In this document: positions 8,867-17,529 of the stretch, in pieces
Position numbering within the stretch: the first letter of the stretch is position 1
Layout: each line of letters starts with the position of its first letter
Source: Solirubrobacterales bacterium
Lineage (GTDB): Bacteria; Actinomycetota; Thermoleophilia; Solirubrobacterales; 70-9
NCBI GenBank assembly: GCA_016712175.1
Contig: JADJRQ010000002.1
Coordinates: 406,967 to 470,966, forward strand
Length of the DNA: 64,000 bases
Direction: 5' to 3'
Position numbers and translations under genes: made by a program
The notes under the pieces: generated by a model
The model's input: only the letters and a program-made list of their open reading frames with translations
Database searches by the model: none
Told to the model about the DNA's origin: nothing

Positions 8867-9038
8867 CGCTTAACAAGTTTTCGAGGGCGATCCTAGGTAC
8901 GAGCAATCGTCTCCCAATGCGTACGACGGGAATCTGTCCGCAGCGCGCGGCCTCGTAGGCAGCGGTGCGTCCGATGCCCAGAATCGTGCCAGCTTCCTCA
9001 ATGGTAAGTGTCTGACGCGCAAGCTTCTCGCCCCTCAT
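8820..9038 (-). CDS. Excisionase-like / MerR-type HTH DNA-binding protein
   Basis: This 72-residue protein has the compact winged-HTH of the excisionase (HTH_17) family: LTIEEAGTILGIGRTAAYEA followed by the wing GQIPVVRIGRRLLVPR and LENLL. Start ATG 9038 overlaps the stop of the upstream HTH gene (ATGA), so they are co-translated. Such proteins bind near att sites to direct excision or act as regulators. Two consecutive HTH_17 genes suggest separate roles in excision and transcription control. Confidence 0.75.
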   Translation of the reverse strand: MRGEKLARQTLTIEEAGTILGIGRTAAYEAARCGQIPVVRIGRRLLVPRIALENLLSGGSGSPPASPHRVAE

Positions 9039-9244
9039 GAGCGCCCCTCGATCCACGACTCAACGTCACTCTGTCGATAGCGCGTGCCACGCCCGACACG
9101 AAACGACCTTGGGCCGGTGCCTTCCCGTCGCCACTTGTAGAGCGTTCCGACCGGAACCTTCAGGTAATGCGAAACCTCTTCGGTGGTCATGAGCGGGATA
9201 GTTGACTCATTTGAAACTTCTTGGAGATGCGTTGACGTGCTCAT
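9035..9244 (-). CDS. AlpA/excisionase-family HTH protein
   Basis: A 69-residue protein with LMTTEEVSHYLKVPVGTLYKWRREG and a wing ending GRGTRYRQSDVESWIEG, the classic helix-turn-helix 17 / AlpA pattern. It is the first gene of the leftward operon and faces the XRE repressor gene across a 60-bp divergent control region, the typical position for an excision/early regulator. An alternative start at the internal Met of MTTEE would still keep the domain. Confidence 0.78.
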   Translation of the reverse strand: MSTSTHLQEVSNESTIPLMTTEEVSHYLKVPVGTLYKWRREGTGPRSFRVGRGTRYRQSDVESWIEGRS

Positions 9245-9304
9245 AACGTAGATATATACACGTTTTTAGCCTGCATTGCCATCAAGATCTGTTACAATTA
9301 TGAA
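9245..9304. promoter_or_regulatory. Divergent control region of the element
   Basis: A 60-bp AT-rich spacer between the leftward AlpA-like gene and the rightward XRE gene. It contains a TATATA-rich stretch (about 9251-9257) usable by the leftward promoter and a TACAAT -10-like hexamer just before the rightward start. Repressor operators would be expected here by analogy with other lysogeny switches. No clear operator repeat was found by eye. Confidence 0.5.
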
Positions 9305-9667
9305 ATGACATATCCAATGAACAAGACCCCAAGCGCCGCCTTCGGTCATCGCATGCGCAGGCTTCGAGTCGCACGCGGTTGGTCGATTCGCGACATTGCC
9401 GAGAAATTGGTCGAGGTTGGACACCCCGCCAACGAAGCAACAATCCACCGGACGGAGACCGGCAAGCGACGGGTCACCCTGGACGAGGCGATTCCTATCG
9501 CCGCCGTACTAGGGACGACTGTCACCGCACTTGTCGCTCTCGGGCCGACCTGGGAAGAACTCGTGATCGAACAGAGCAAACTTTCGCCCGAGGAGTCGGA
9601 GCAGCGCTGGCGTGACGAGGAAGTAAGGCAGCAGGAGAGGTCGCAGCTGGAAGTCGAGCATGAGTAA
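9305..9667 (+). CDS. XRE-family HTH repressor of the element
   Basis: This 120-residue protein contains a Cro/C1-type HTH at residues 11-70 (FGHRMRRLRVARGWSIRDIA ... ATIHRTETGKR), then a helical acidic C-terminus. It is divergent from the excisionase/replication block and overlaps the integrase gene by 8 nt, so repressor and integrase form one rightward operon. By analogy with temperate elements it probably silences the leftward early operon. Confidence 0.85.
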   Translation: MTYPMNKTPSAAFGHRMRRLRVARGWSIRDIAEKLVEVGHPANEATIHRTETGKRRVTLDEAIPIAAVLGTTVTALVALGPTWEELVIEQSKLSPEESEQRWRDEEVRQQERSQLEVEHE

Positions 9668-10807
9668 GCCGAAGATGAAGAAGACCAGCGAGACCGGAAT
9701 ATTCAAACGCGAGGGCAAGCAGGGCACGCGCTACTACGTCGTTGTCGATGTCGGGGTCAAGGAGAACGGAAAACGCGACCAGCGATGGCACAGCGGGTTC
9801 CGTACGCTTCGCGACGCCCGGAAGTCCAGGGCCGAAATCATAGGCCGACTAGATCGGGGCAATTACGTCGCGCCATCAAAGTTGACCCTGCGAACGTTTG
9901 TCGAAGACGAGTGGCTGCCTTCGATCGAGACTCGTCTCCGACCAAGCACTTTCACGAGCTACGCCGGAAACCTGCGCAAGCACGTCATCCCGGAACTCGG
10001 CTCATATCGACTCCAGCAAATCACGCCGTCGATGCTCAACAAACTCTACGCTGATTTGGGGGGTTCTCTTTCAGCATCTACGGTCCGCTACGTACACTCG
10101 ATCACGAGGCGAGCACTGGCGGACGCAGAGAAGTGGGATCGACTCGCCCGGAATCCTGCTGATCGGGCGACTGCGCCGAAACTTGTCAAACCCAAGCAGC
10201 TACGGACGTGGACAGCCGTCGAATTGCGGCGATACCTAGCGCACGTCAGCGACGATCGGTTATACGCGGCCTGGCGGCTATCTGCGATGACGGGTTTGAG
10301 ACGCGGCGAGCTGCTTGGGCTCCGGTGGCGGGACCTTGACCTCGATTCCAGCCCCCCACGGATGACGGTGGCCGAGACCTTGATCGGAGCACGCGAAAGC
10401 TCAACGCCCAAGACCGCAGAGGGGCGACGGAACATCGATCTTGACCCTGGCACAGTCTCGATTCTCAGAGTTCACCGCAAATCTCAGGCTGAAGAGCGTC
10501 TTGCGCTCGGACCCGGCTATCAGGATCGCGACCTTGTGTTCTGTGGCGAAGACGGATCACCACTTTGGCCACGAACTTTTTCACGGATGTTCGATCGTCA
10601 CTCCAACGCTGCGGACCTCCCCCGCATTCCGCTAAAAAACCTCCGCCACACCCACGCCACGCTACTTCTCGCCAACGGAGTACCGCCCAAAGTAATCCAG
10701 AACGCCTGGGCCACGCGGACATAACGATCACCTTGCGCGTCTATGCTCACGCAATTCCAGCGATGCACGCTGAAGCAACGGCGAAGGCCGCGGCTCTTAT
10801 CGACTGA
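9660..10807 (+). pseudogene. Tyrosine recombinase/integrase, frameshifted before the catalytic Tyr
   Basis: A phage-type integrase with an N-terminal AP2-like arm-binding domain (about residues 15-60), a SAM-like core-binding domain (about 70-165) and a catalytic domain with TGLRRGEL (first Arg) and LRHTHATLLL (HxxR). The frame stops at 10722-10724. The missing end, ERLGHADITITLRVYAHAIP with the nucleophile Tyr, continues in the +1 frame to 10807. Inserting one G at 10700/10701 (CAGGAA) restores it, for a protein of about 381 residues. It is probably the integrase that used the tRNA-Arg site at 5141. The indel may be an assembly error; if real, the element is locked in place. Confidence 0.85.
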
Positions 10808-10871
10808 AGTCACGTCACGGGTCGTCCCTGCCGTTTCCGCATCCGAGAAACATCAAGGCTAGGGTTAGCCA

Positions 10872-11498
10872 ATGTCCAAAGTTATGGTTGATCCATCTCT
10901 ACTGCTCTCCAGCCGAAGTAGTGAATGGGTTCGCGAGAATAGATCGTCGCTGGTCATATCAGGTGAGTTCATGCACCTGGTTGACGAGGATCCAAAGCAG
11001 ATGCTGAGGCACCTGGGGGTCTACGAGGCGGAAGCTATGCGTACGCGAGAGCGAATACTCTCATCCGCCCCGGAGCCTTACGCACCACGGAACCCCTTAC
11101 CGGAGGACATGAGCATTCGCCGGGGCATAGAGACCGTCGAGGAAGCGCTTTTCAAGAGCGGGCCGCTTGGAGCCGTATACGCCGAGCAGTGGAGATTCCT
11201 CAACACCGAATCATGGTTGCTTTCAGCACGTAGGTGGTTCATCGACCAGCTGCACAAGAAAGGAGCGGTGGTAGTGGAGCAAGGCCAAGAAATGGGACGG
11301 AAAGCATTGCGGGAATACATTGGGACTGTCATCCCTGGCCCGGTGCCTTCCCAGGTCGATGCCGCCCTCTTTTCTCTCGCTACTGTGAAGTGGATCGTGG
11401 TAGGAGGCCCCACTGTGGGTCTCGCACTTGTATCAGCACCTGCGAGCGCGCTGGCCGGCATAAGCCTCCCGCCCGTCGTTCGGGCTTTCGACCCCTAA
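10872..11498 (+). CDS. Unknown 208-residue cargo protein, possibly PIN-like
   Basis: The gene lies just downstream of the integrase, in the usual cargo position of small integrative elements. The product is soluble at its N-terminus and has one hydrophobic stretch near residues 168-195. The start (MVDPSLLLSSRSSEW, then SGEFMHLVDED) recalls the first acidic motif of PIN-like nucleases, and later acidic residues (YAEQW, DQL) could complete such a site. This resemblance is weak and by eye only. Alternatives are a toxin, a superinfection/defence factor or an unrelated host gene. Confidence 0.5.
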   Translation: MSKVMVDPSLLLSSRSSEWVRENRSSLVISGEFMHLVDEDPKQMLRHLGVYEAEAMRTRERILSSAPEPYAPRNPLPEDMSIRRGIETVEEALFKSGPLGAVYAEQWRFLNTESWLLSARRWFIDQLHKKGAVVVEQGQEMGRKALREYIGTVIPGPVPSQVDAALFSLATVKWIVVGGPTVGLALVSAPASALAGISLPPVVRAFDP

Positions 11499-11636
11499 CG
11501 AACAAGGGATCGAAAATGCCTTGCGGGGGGCGCGTTGCGTCGAGTCGAACTCACCGGGCCGCGTCGTTTGAACGTCGTTAGAACGCTCGACATCGACCGC
11601 CAGCTGGATAGGCCAACTTCCGCACGTTAATGCGGC
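11499..11636. other. Probable right end of the element; junction not identified
   Basis: 138 bp between the cargo gene and the housekeeping SufT-like gene. The right boundary of the element should lie here or near here, but neither a second copy of the tRNA-Arg core nor an intact tRNA is visible. The segment shares only an 11-mer (TCGTTAGAACG) with the DNA near 6238, which is within chance expectation. Confidence 0.35.
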
Positions 11637-11954
11637 TCAGAACCCGAGAGCGAACTTCGCGTCCTCGGTCATCATCTCCGGGGACCACGGCGGATCGAAA
11701 ATCATCTTCGGGTGAACGTCCCGCACACCGTCGAGATTGCCGACGAATTCCTTCATCTGCTCTGAGACCTGCGGGCCGATCGGGCAGGCCGGGGTGGTCA
11801 GCGTGAATGTCACGTAGACGTCCGGCTGCTCGACTTCGACTTCGTAGACGAGACCGAGCGAAACGAAGTCGAGCCCCAGTTCGGGGTCGATCACTTCTTC
11901 GAGCGCTTCGTAGACGAGCTCTTCCGACGGCATAGTTGCTTGATCTTCAGCCAT
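11637..11954 (-). CDS. MIP18/DUF59 family iron-sulfur assembly protein (SufT/PaaD-like)
   Basis: A 105-residue single-domain DUF59 protein. The hallmark EEVIDPELGLDFVSLGLVY is followed by TLTTPACPIGP containing the conserved Cys. This family helps mature Fe-S proteins, often as SufT next to suf genes. No suf operon is in view, but the window contains many Fe-S clients (NarGH, MoaA, AddA-like). It is divergent from the FxsA-like gene with about 60 bp between starts. Confidence 0.85.
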   Translation of the reverse strand: MAEDQATMPSEELVYEALEEVIDPELGLDFVSLGLVYEVEVEQPDVYVTFTLTTPACPIGPQVSEQMKEFVGNLDGVRDVHPKMIFDPPWSPEMMTEDAKFALGF

Positions 11955-12014
11955 TCGGGCATCTTACCGGGCCGGAACCCCGGCCCGCACCGCTCAGGCT
12001 TTAGCCTTAGAGGC

Positions 12015-12554
12015 ATGTTCGCGATCATCCTTGCCCTGCTGATCATCTGGCCGATTGCGGAGCTCTGGGTGATGGTCCAGGTCGCCCAGGCGATCGGATT
12101 CTTCTGGATGCTCAGCCTGATTTTCCTGTCGACCGTCGCCGGAGTCATGGTCCTCCGCTACCGCGGGCGAGCCCACTGGGGACGTTTCCGCGGCGCGATG
12201 GCAGAGCGCCGGCCGCCAGCCAAAGAAGCTTTCGACGGGGTGATGATCACCGCCGGAGCGACCCTCCTGATCCTCCCGGGGTTCATCACCAGCGGGGCGG
12301 GGCTGCTGCTGCTCTTCCCGCCGACCCGGTACCTGATTCGGATCATTCTTTTCGCGCTGTTCGCGAGCCGTTGGAAAGTCGCCGCCACCAGCGCCACCAT
12401 GGGCACCAAGGGCTATGGCGCCTACCGGAACCGTTCCGGCAGGACCGAGTACGACGTCGAAGGTGAAGCGATCGACGTGACCGACTATCCGGATGGAAAC
12501 GCAGGACAGGCCCTTCCGGAGCTACCCTCTCCGGAATCGAAGCCCAAGCCTTGA
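12015..12554 (+). CDS. FxsA-family inner membrane protein
   Basis: This 179-residue protein starts at ATG 12015 directly with a membrane segment (AIILALLIIWPIAELWVM), followed by a second (about 25-46) and a third hydrophobic region (about 76-118), as in FxsA proteins. The C-terminal 55 residues are hydrophilic and cytoplasmic. An upstream in-frame ATG at 11940 would add a non-hydrophobic leader and overlap the divergent gene, so I rejected it. FxsA is named for effects on phage exclusion in E. coli; its biochemical role is unknown. The stop overlaps the next gene (TTGA). Confidence 0.8.
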   Translation: MFAIILALLIIWPIAELWVMVQVAQAIGFFWMLSLIFLSTVAGVMVLRYRGRAHWGRFRGAMAERRPPAKEAFDGVMITAGATLLILPGFITSGAGLLLLFPPTRYLIRIILFALFASRWKVAATSATMGTKGYGAYRNRSGRTEYDVEGEAIDVTDYPDGNAGQALPELPSPESKPKP

Positions 12555-13285
12555 AAACGCACTCGGTCGAGATTCTCGATCCCGAATCGGGCCTGTTCGT
12601 CAGCCTGACCAACGGCGGATCCGGAGCGATCATGATCGGCGACGACGTGATCGCCGCAGCTCCAATCCCCGAGAACGGCCTCGACCGCCTGGATGATGGA
12701 CCCCTGTCGCTGGAGACCGACCGCGGCACGCTGGAAGTAGAGATTGCTTCGGCGGGTGAGCCGATCGTTTTCGACGGGGAGTTGACCGGCAGGCACGAAG
12801 CCCGACTCGCCGGCATGACCGGAACCCTGGTCGACCAGGGCCAGACGATCGAGCTCGACTGCTCTGGCGTGCTCCATTCCCGCGACGGCGCCGAAAACTC
12901 CACCGAGCTGACCCGCGACCTGACGATCATCCTGGCCGACGGTGGCCTGATCTGTGTCGCCAGCGCCGCTCCGCCCGGGACCAGAAAGCACAGCGAAGAA
13001 GAGGCGGTTTCGGCCGTCTCCCACCCGCGCGGATACATCGAATTCGAAGAGGTCCTGCTCTCGACCGAATACGACGGCGCCGGACGCCAGATCCGGGCGA
13101 CCCTGGAACTTTGGCCGGCTTCGGACGAGATTGCAGTTCTCCACGGTGCCGGTTCGGTCATCTCCGGCTGCACCGCCAACGTCGGTGACCGGCAGATCAA
13201 CACCGCGCTCTTTCGGTGGTCTCTCGACGGCCACCTCGGCCTCGGTCGCTACGAAATAAGTGCCGCAAGGGATCAGGCCGGCTGA
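12551..13285 (+). CDS. Conserved hypothetical soluble protein
   Basis: A 244-residue acidic protein with no signal peptide or membrane segment and a probable all-beta character (alternating hydrophobic strands such as RQIRATLELW and GLICVASAAPP). The start is TTG overlapping the upstream stop, and the stop overlaps the next ATG (TGATG), so it sits in a tight three-gene unit with the FxsA-like and HAD genes. I do not recognise the family. Confidence 0.7.
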   Translation: MKTHSVEILDPESGLFVSLTNGGSGAIMIGDDVIAAAPIPENGLDRLDDGPLSLETDRGTLEVEIASAGEPIVFDGELTGRHEARLAGMTGTLVDQGQTIELDCSGVLHSRDGAENSTELTRDLTIILADGGLICVASAAPPGTRKHSEEEAVSAVSHPRGYIEFEEVLLSTEYDGAGRQIRATLELWPASDEIAVLHGAGSVISGCTANVGDRQINTALFRWSLDGHLGLGRYEISAARDQAG

Positions 13286-13920
13286 TGGCGAAGATCGAAA
13301 TGGTCATCTCCGACTTCGGCGGCGTGCTCACCACACCGCTCAGCGAAGCGTTCCTCGCCTTTCAGGACAAGGTCGGCATCGCTCCCGAGAATTTCGGCAA
13401 GGCCCTGAAGGAGGCCACCGAGAAGACCGGCACCAACCCGCTCTTCGAACTCGAATGCGGTCGAATTACCGAGGCCGAATTCGACGAACAGCTGGCCACC
13501 GCCCTCGAGCCTCACCTCGGACGCCGGCCGGACATCCGGCAATTCGGACTGGACATCTTCGGCACGCTCGAACCCAACGTCGGGATGATCGACCTGATCC
13601 GTGAGGTCCGGCGCGACGGGTTGCGGACCGCAATGCTGACCAACAACGTAAGAGAGTGGGAGACGCTCTGGCGCGAGATGCTTCCGGTCGACGAGCTCTT
13701 CGAGACCGTGGTCGACTCGGCCTTCGTCGGAGTCCGAAAGCCGGACCCCCGGATCTACGAGCTGACCCTCGGGCGAGTCGACCTGCCGGCTGGGGCCTGC
13801 ATCTTCATCGATGACATGAAGGTCAATTGCGAAGCCGCGACCGAACTCGGCATCCACGCCGTCCACTTCCGGGAGACCGCCCAGGCCCGGGCCGAGGTCC
13901 ACGCCCTGCTCGCAGGCTAG
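13285..13920 (+). CDS. HAD-superfamily hydrolase (HAD-IA, epoxide-hydrolase N-domain-like)
   Basis: 211 residues from ATG 13285. Motif I is SDFGGVLTT; the nucleophile Asp is present, with Gly in place of the usual second Asp, as seen in several HAD-IA phosphatase/haloacid-type members. Motif II is AMLTNN, motif III includes VRKPDP, and motif IV is CIFIDDMKVN. A helical cap of about 80 residues lies between motifs I and II. It is likely a small-molecule phosphatase; the substrate is unknown. Start overlaps the previous stop. Confidence 0.87.
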   Translation: MAKIEMVISDFGGVLTTPLSEAFLAFQDKVGIAPENFGKALKEATEKTGTNPLFELECGRITEAEFDEQLATALEPHLGRRPDIRQFGLDIFGTLEPNVGMIDLIREVRRDGLRTAMLTNNVREWETLWREMLPVDELFETVVDSAFVGVRKPDPRIYELTLGRVDLPAGACIFIDDMKVNCEAATELGIHAVHFRETAQARAEVHALLAG

Positions 13921-13943
13921 AGACGCTTTTCCATCCCATGCAA

Positions 13944-13958
13944 GCGGGTGCTGCCCGC
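13944..13958. terminator. Hairpin between convergent genes
   Basis: A GCGGG-TGCTG-CCCGC stem-loop sits between the HAD gene (+) and the gene at 13963 (-). A very similar hairpin with the same TGCTG loop occurs at 39690-39702, also between convergent genes. This suggests a reused bidirectional terminator. No strong U tract follows on the plus strand. Confidence 0.5.
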
Positions 13959-13962
13959 CACC

Positions 13963-14418
13963 TCAGTTATCAGAGCCGATGCGGTCCCAGATGTAGAGGT
14001 CCATCGCCTCTGCGGCGAGGGCCATCAGGCGTTCCGGGGAGAGCCAGCCGACCACCGTCTCGAGGGCGAGGTCTTCGGTCAGGCCTTCTTCGAGTACCTC
14101 TTCGCCGCGGAAGCCGGCGGCGAGCTTGAGGGCTTCGCGGCGGTGCTCCCCGAGCGAACCGAAGGCGCCCATCAGGAAGTCGCGGTTGGGCACCGGCTGG
14201 CCGAGGTCCATCGAGCCGTGCCAGGCGGCGAGCAGGGACAGGTCGTCCTGGTCAAGCTCTGCGAGGGCACGGGCGTACTGAGCCTCAAGCTCCTCTTCTG
14301 GAATCTCGTCAACCCATGCACGCAACGCCTCACCGAGAAGCTGACGACGAGCCTCACGACCGACGGAATCGGCGATGACGTGAATCGCATCAGCTGGGTC
14401 AACGAAGCAAAGTGACAT
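13963..14418 (-). CDS. Hypothetical acidic helical protein
   Basis: About 151 residues from ATG 14418 (MSLCFVDPADAIHVIADS). It is Glu/Leu/Ala-rich and probably all-helical with no signal, transmembrane segment or recognised motif. A longer upstream start would add a basic segment of poor quality, so the ATG at 14418 is preferred. It stands alone between convergent HAD and divergent addB-like genes. Confidence 0.65.
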   Translation of the reverse strand: MSLCFVDPADAIHVIADSVGREARRQLLGEALRAWVDEIPEEELEAQYARALAELDQDDLSLLAAWHGSMDLGQPVPNRDFLMGAFGSLGEHRREALKLAAGFRGEEVLEEGLTEDLALETVVGWLSPERLMALAAEAMDLYIWDRIGSDN

Positions 14419-14571
14419 GTGGCGAGGCCATCCTTTAGCCGGGAACAAGGTCACCAGTGAAGATAGAGACGCCGGTGGACGTAAAAACTGCCTCTTGAAC
14501 ACCGCAAATTGCGGATTATGAAGGGGTTTGCGTCAGGTTCCGGCCGCCGGATCAGACACTAGTCTCAGCGA

Positions 14572-17529
14572 ATGCCCCTGACCATCATCAAAGGACCCCC
14601 AAATTCGGGTCGAACCGAACAGGTTCGCCGTGAATACATGGACCTCCTTCCGCAGAGGCCGGTCATGGTCGTCCCGAGTGTCGATGACATTTTCGACTGG
14701 GAGAAACGACTTGCCCGCAGCAACGGGGCTTTGCTCGGTGGTCGCATCATGCATTTCAAGGACCTGATCACCGAGGTCCTCGACCTGGCTTCTTCCGGTC
14801 ACTCGCGGGTGGCAACCCCACTCGAGCGACGACACTTGGTCGACCTCGCGTTTTCCCAAGCGTGGCCGGAGATGCGAGAGCGGGTTGGCCGGCAGCCGGG
14901 GCTCCGGGATTCGATGCTCCAGTTGATCGACGAATTCCGGCAATCGTTGATCGATCCCGACAACCTTGAAGGGGCGATCCTCGAGATTTCCAGCTCCTAC
15001 CTGGACAAGATCGCGGCCGTCTACCGGTTCTTCGTTGAAGCTCTCGAATCGAGGCGTCTGACCGACGCGCCGGCGCAGGCAATGAAGTCCGCGCGCGTCA
15101 GTCTTGACGACTGGCAGGGCCGTCCGATCTTTCTGGTCGGATTCGACGACCTGACCAAGCAGCAGCTCGAATTGATTTCCAGGCTGAGCGAACAAACCGA
15201 AGTGACGGTCGCGATCACCCATGAGGTCGGCAATCCTGCGATGGCCGTGACCGAAAACCTGCTTGGGCGGCTGGAGGCCCTCGGGGCCGTGATCCGCGAG
15301 ACCACCTCAAGGCCTGATCAACCGGACGAGCACAACCTGCTGCTGTACCAGGTCGAGCGTGACTTCATGCGTCAGGAGGTCAAAGGGTCGCTTGAGCCAG
15401 GCGACTCCGTGACCGTAATGCACTCATCCGGACAGCGGGGAGAGGCGGAAGCCGTCGCGGCAAGGATCGCAAGCCTCGTTGATTCCGGGATTGACCCCGG
15501 TCAGATCGCGATCGCGGTCGACAACCCGAAAGAACGCGGCGCACGCTTTCGTGACCTCCTCTCCGACTACGAGGTCCCGGTGACCCTCGAGACCGAGACC
15601 GGTGCCGCCGATACTGCCGTCGGCAGAGCCGTGCTCGTCCTGCTTCAGGCATCCTCTCCGAGCGGTACTGCAGCCGATTTCATCCGATACCTGCGCGGAC
15701 CTTCCAGCCAGGAAGCCGAGCTGGTGGACCGCCTTGAACATCGTGTCCTGCGGGGCAGCGTCGAAACTGCCCGGGAGGCCGCCTCGATCTTCAACGGAAT
15801 CGGCGGATCGATGCCACCGGGGTGGGTTGAACTCACGGCCGGCGAAACGACCCGGCCGCCACTGACCGAGGCGGTCGCTTCCGCCGCCGACCAATTGGCC
15901 CGGAACATCCTGGCTCAGGATCCGGGGACCTTCCAAGAGACACAACAGTCACTGAAGTCCAGATCGCCCAGGCATCGGGGAGGCCTGCGGCGAGCTTGAA
16001 CAGATGGACGGGAACCGGGCAGGTCACGTCGAAGTGGTCGATGCCATCGTCTCCGGGGCGATCAAGAGCTGGGCTTCGCCTACTCACGGAACGGTTCGGA
16101 TCGCAAGCCCGTACAGCCTCCGGGCAAAAAGGTTCGAGCACCTGTTCATGGTCTCCCTCCAGGAAGGTGGCCTAGGGGTCGGCGATCGCTCCGGTCCGTT
16201 TCTCGCGCCCGACATAAGAGGAATGATCGGTCTCGGCGAATTCGTCGATGCCGAACTCCAGGAGCTCTACCTCTTCTATTCCTGCCTGAGCGTGCCGACT
16301 CGGGGACTGTGGTTGTCGAGCCGCATCGCCGACGACAGCGGCAAGGCGGAACACCCTTCCCCCCTCGTTTCACAAGTCGAAAGCCTGTTTCCGAAGGGCT
16401 CACTCCGCCGGTTCGGCCGGTCCGCTGAGGCAATTGCTTTCCCGGTCAATGAGGCCCCCAGCCTGGACGAACTCGCGCGGTCGCTTGCAGCGGACACCCG
16501 GGAGGATGTGACCGGCCTCGGATTGGACGATGCGATCTCCACCGGCCTCTTCGCGAGGCTTGAAGCAGCCGCAGAGGCGAGGCTTCCACCCGCAACCTCG
16601 ACTCGATCTCGCCCCGGGTGGCCGCTGCACTGCTCGCCGAGAATCGCACCTTCAGCGCCACCGCACTGGAGGCTTTCGCGGCATGCCCGTACGGATGGTT
16701 CATCGAACGAGCCCTCAACCCGATGCGGTTCGGTCCCGAGCCCGAACCGATGGCTCGTGGCAATCTCGTTCACAAGGTCCTCGCCCGGATCTACGGCGAC
16801 CGCATCGGGCGAATCCCACGACACGGCAAGGACCTTGAGAAGTGGCTCGAAGCGGTTGAGCCTGCGGTCAACGAACTCGCTGCGGACGACGACATCGGTC
16901 TGGGATCTGACTCGGCTGCGCACCGGGTCCTCCGGCGCCAGGCGGTAAACGCGATCAGCGGTTACCTGAGGAGTGAAGCCGATCGCGAAAGCCCCGGGTT
17001 CATGCCTGATGCGACGGAAGCCGATTTCGGGATCAAGAACGGGGAACCCCAGGACATGGGCGGCTGGAACCTGCGGGGTTCGATCGACCGGATCGATGTA
17101 TCCGGGGAAAAAGGCGTCGGCGCCGGACAGCGTGGAATCGTTCTGGACTACAAGACGGGCTCGGGTGTCTTCTCCCGGGTCGAGATCGCCAGGCACCGCA
17201 AGCTCCAGCTGCAGCTCTACCTCCATGTGCTCGACGAACGATTCGAGATCAAGCCGGTGGCAGGCCTCTACGTGCCAGTTTCACGTTCAGGGGGCAAGGC
17301 CCGGGGAATAGTCGATCGAGACTCGGCGTCTGACGTGGCTGACCTCAACCCGAACCGATACGACAAGGAGAAGGAACTCTCGATCGAGATAGAGGCGGCA
17401 GTGGCAGAAGCCAACCAGATAGTTCAGAAGATCCTCAAAGGAAAGATCGACCACAATCCGCTGGACTGCACGAAGCACTTCAGTCACGCGGCTGTGCCCG
17501 ATCCCGAACTGAGGCAGGAGGCTTCATGA
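14572..17529 (+). CDS. AddB/RecB-like helicase-nuclease subunit (two compensating frameshifts)
   Basis: Three frame segments form one protein of about 985 residues. Segment 1 (14572-~15960) opens with a P-loop variant GPPNSGRT (Arg for the usual Lys). Segment 2 lies in frame 2 (about 15965-16580). Segment 3, back in frame 1, carries a C-terminal RecB-type PD-(D/E)XK nuclease (ACPYGWFIERA, GNLVHKVLARIYGD, VLDYKTG). Frame changes lie between 15956-15985 and about 16575-16592, one +1 and one -1, so the ends stay in register. It overlaps the UvrD-like gene by 4 nt and should form a two-subunit AddAB-type complex for processing double-strand breaks. Only two of the cysteines of an AddB-type Fe-S clamp are evident. 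Confidence 0.8.

Noticed and set aside
6238..11585. TCGTTAGAACG direct repeat as element ends
   Set aside because: An 11-mer shared once over 5 kb is within chance, and the left copy lies inside the element, 1 kb from the tRNA fragment.
11520..11620. Possible tRNA at the right end of the element (TCGAACTC and AGCTGGATAG motifs)
   Set aside because: No cloverleaf forms: the T-arm-like and D-arm-like pieces lie on opposite strands and no acceptor stem pairs.
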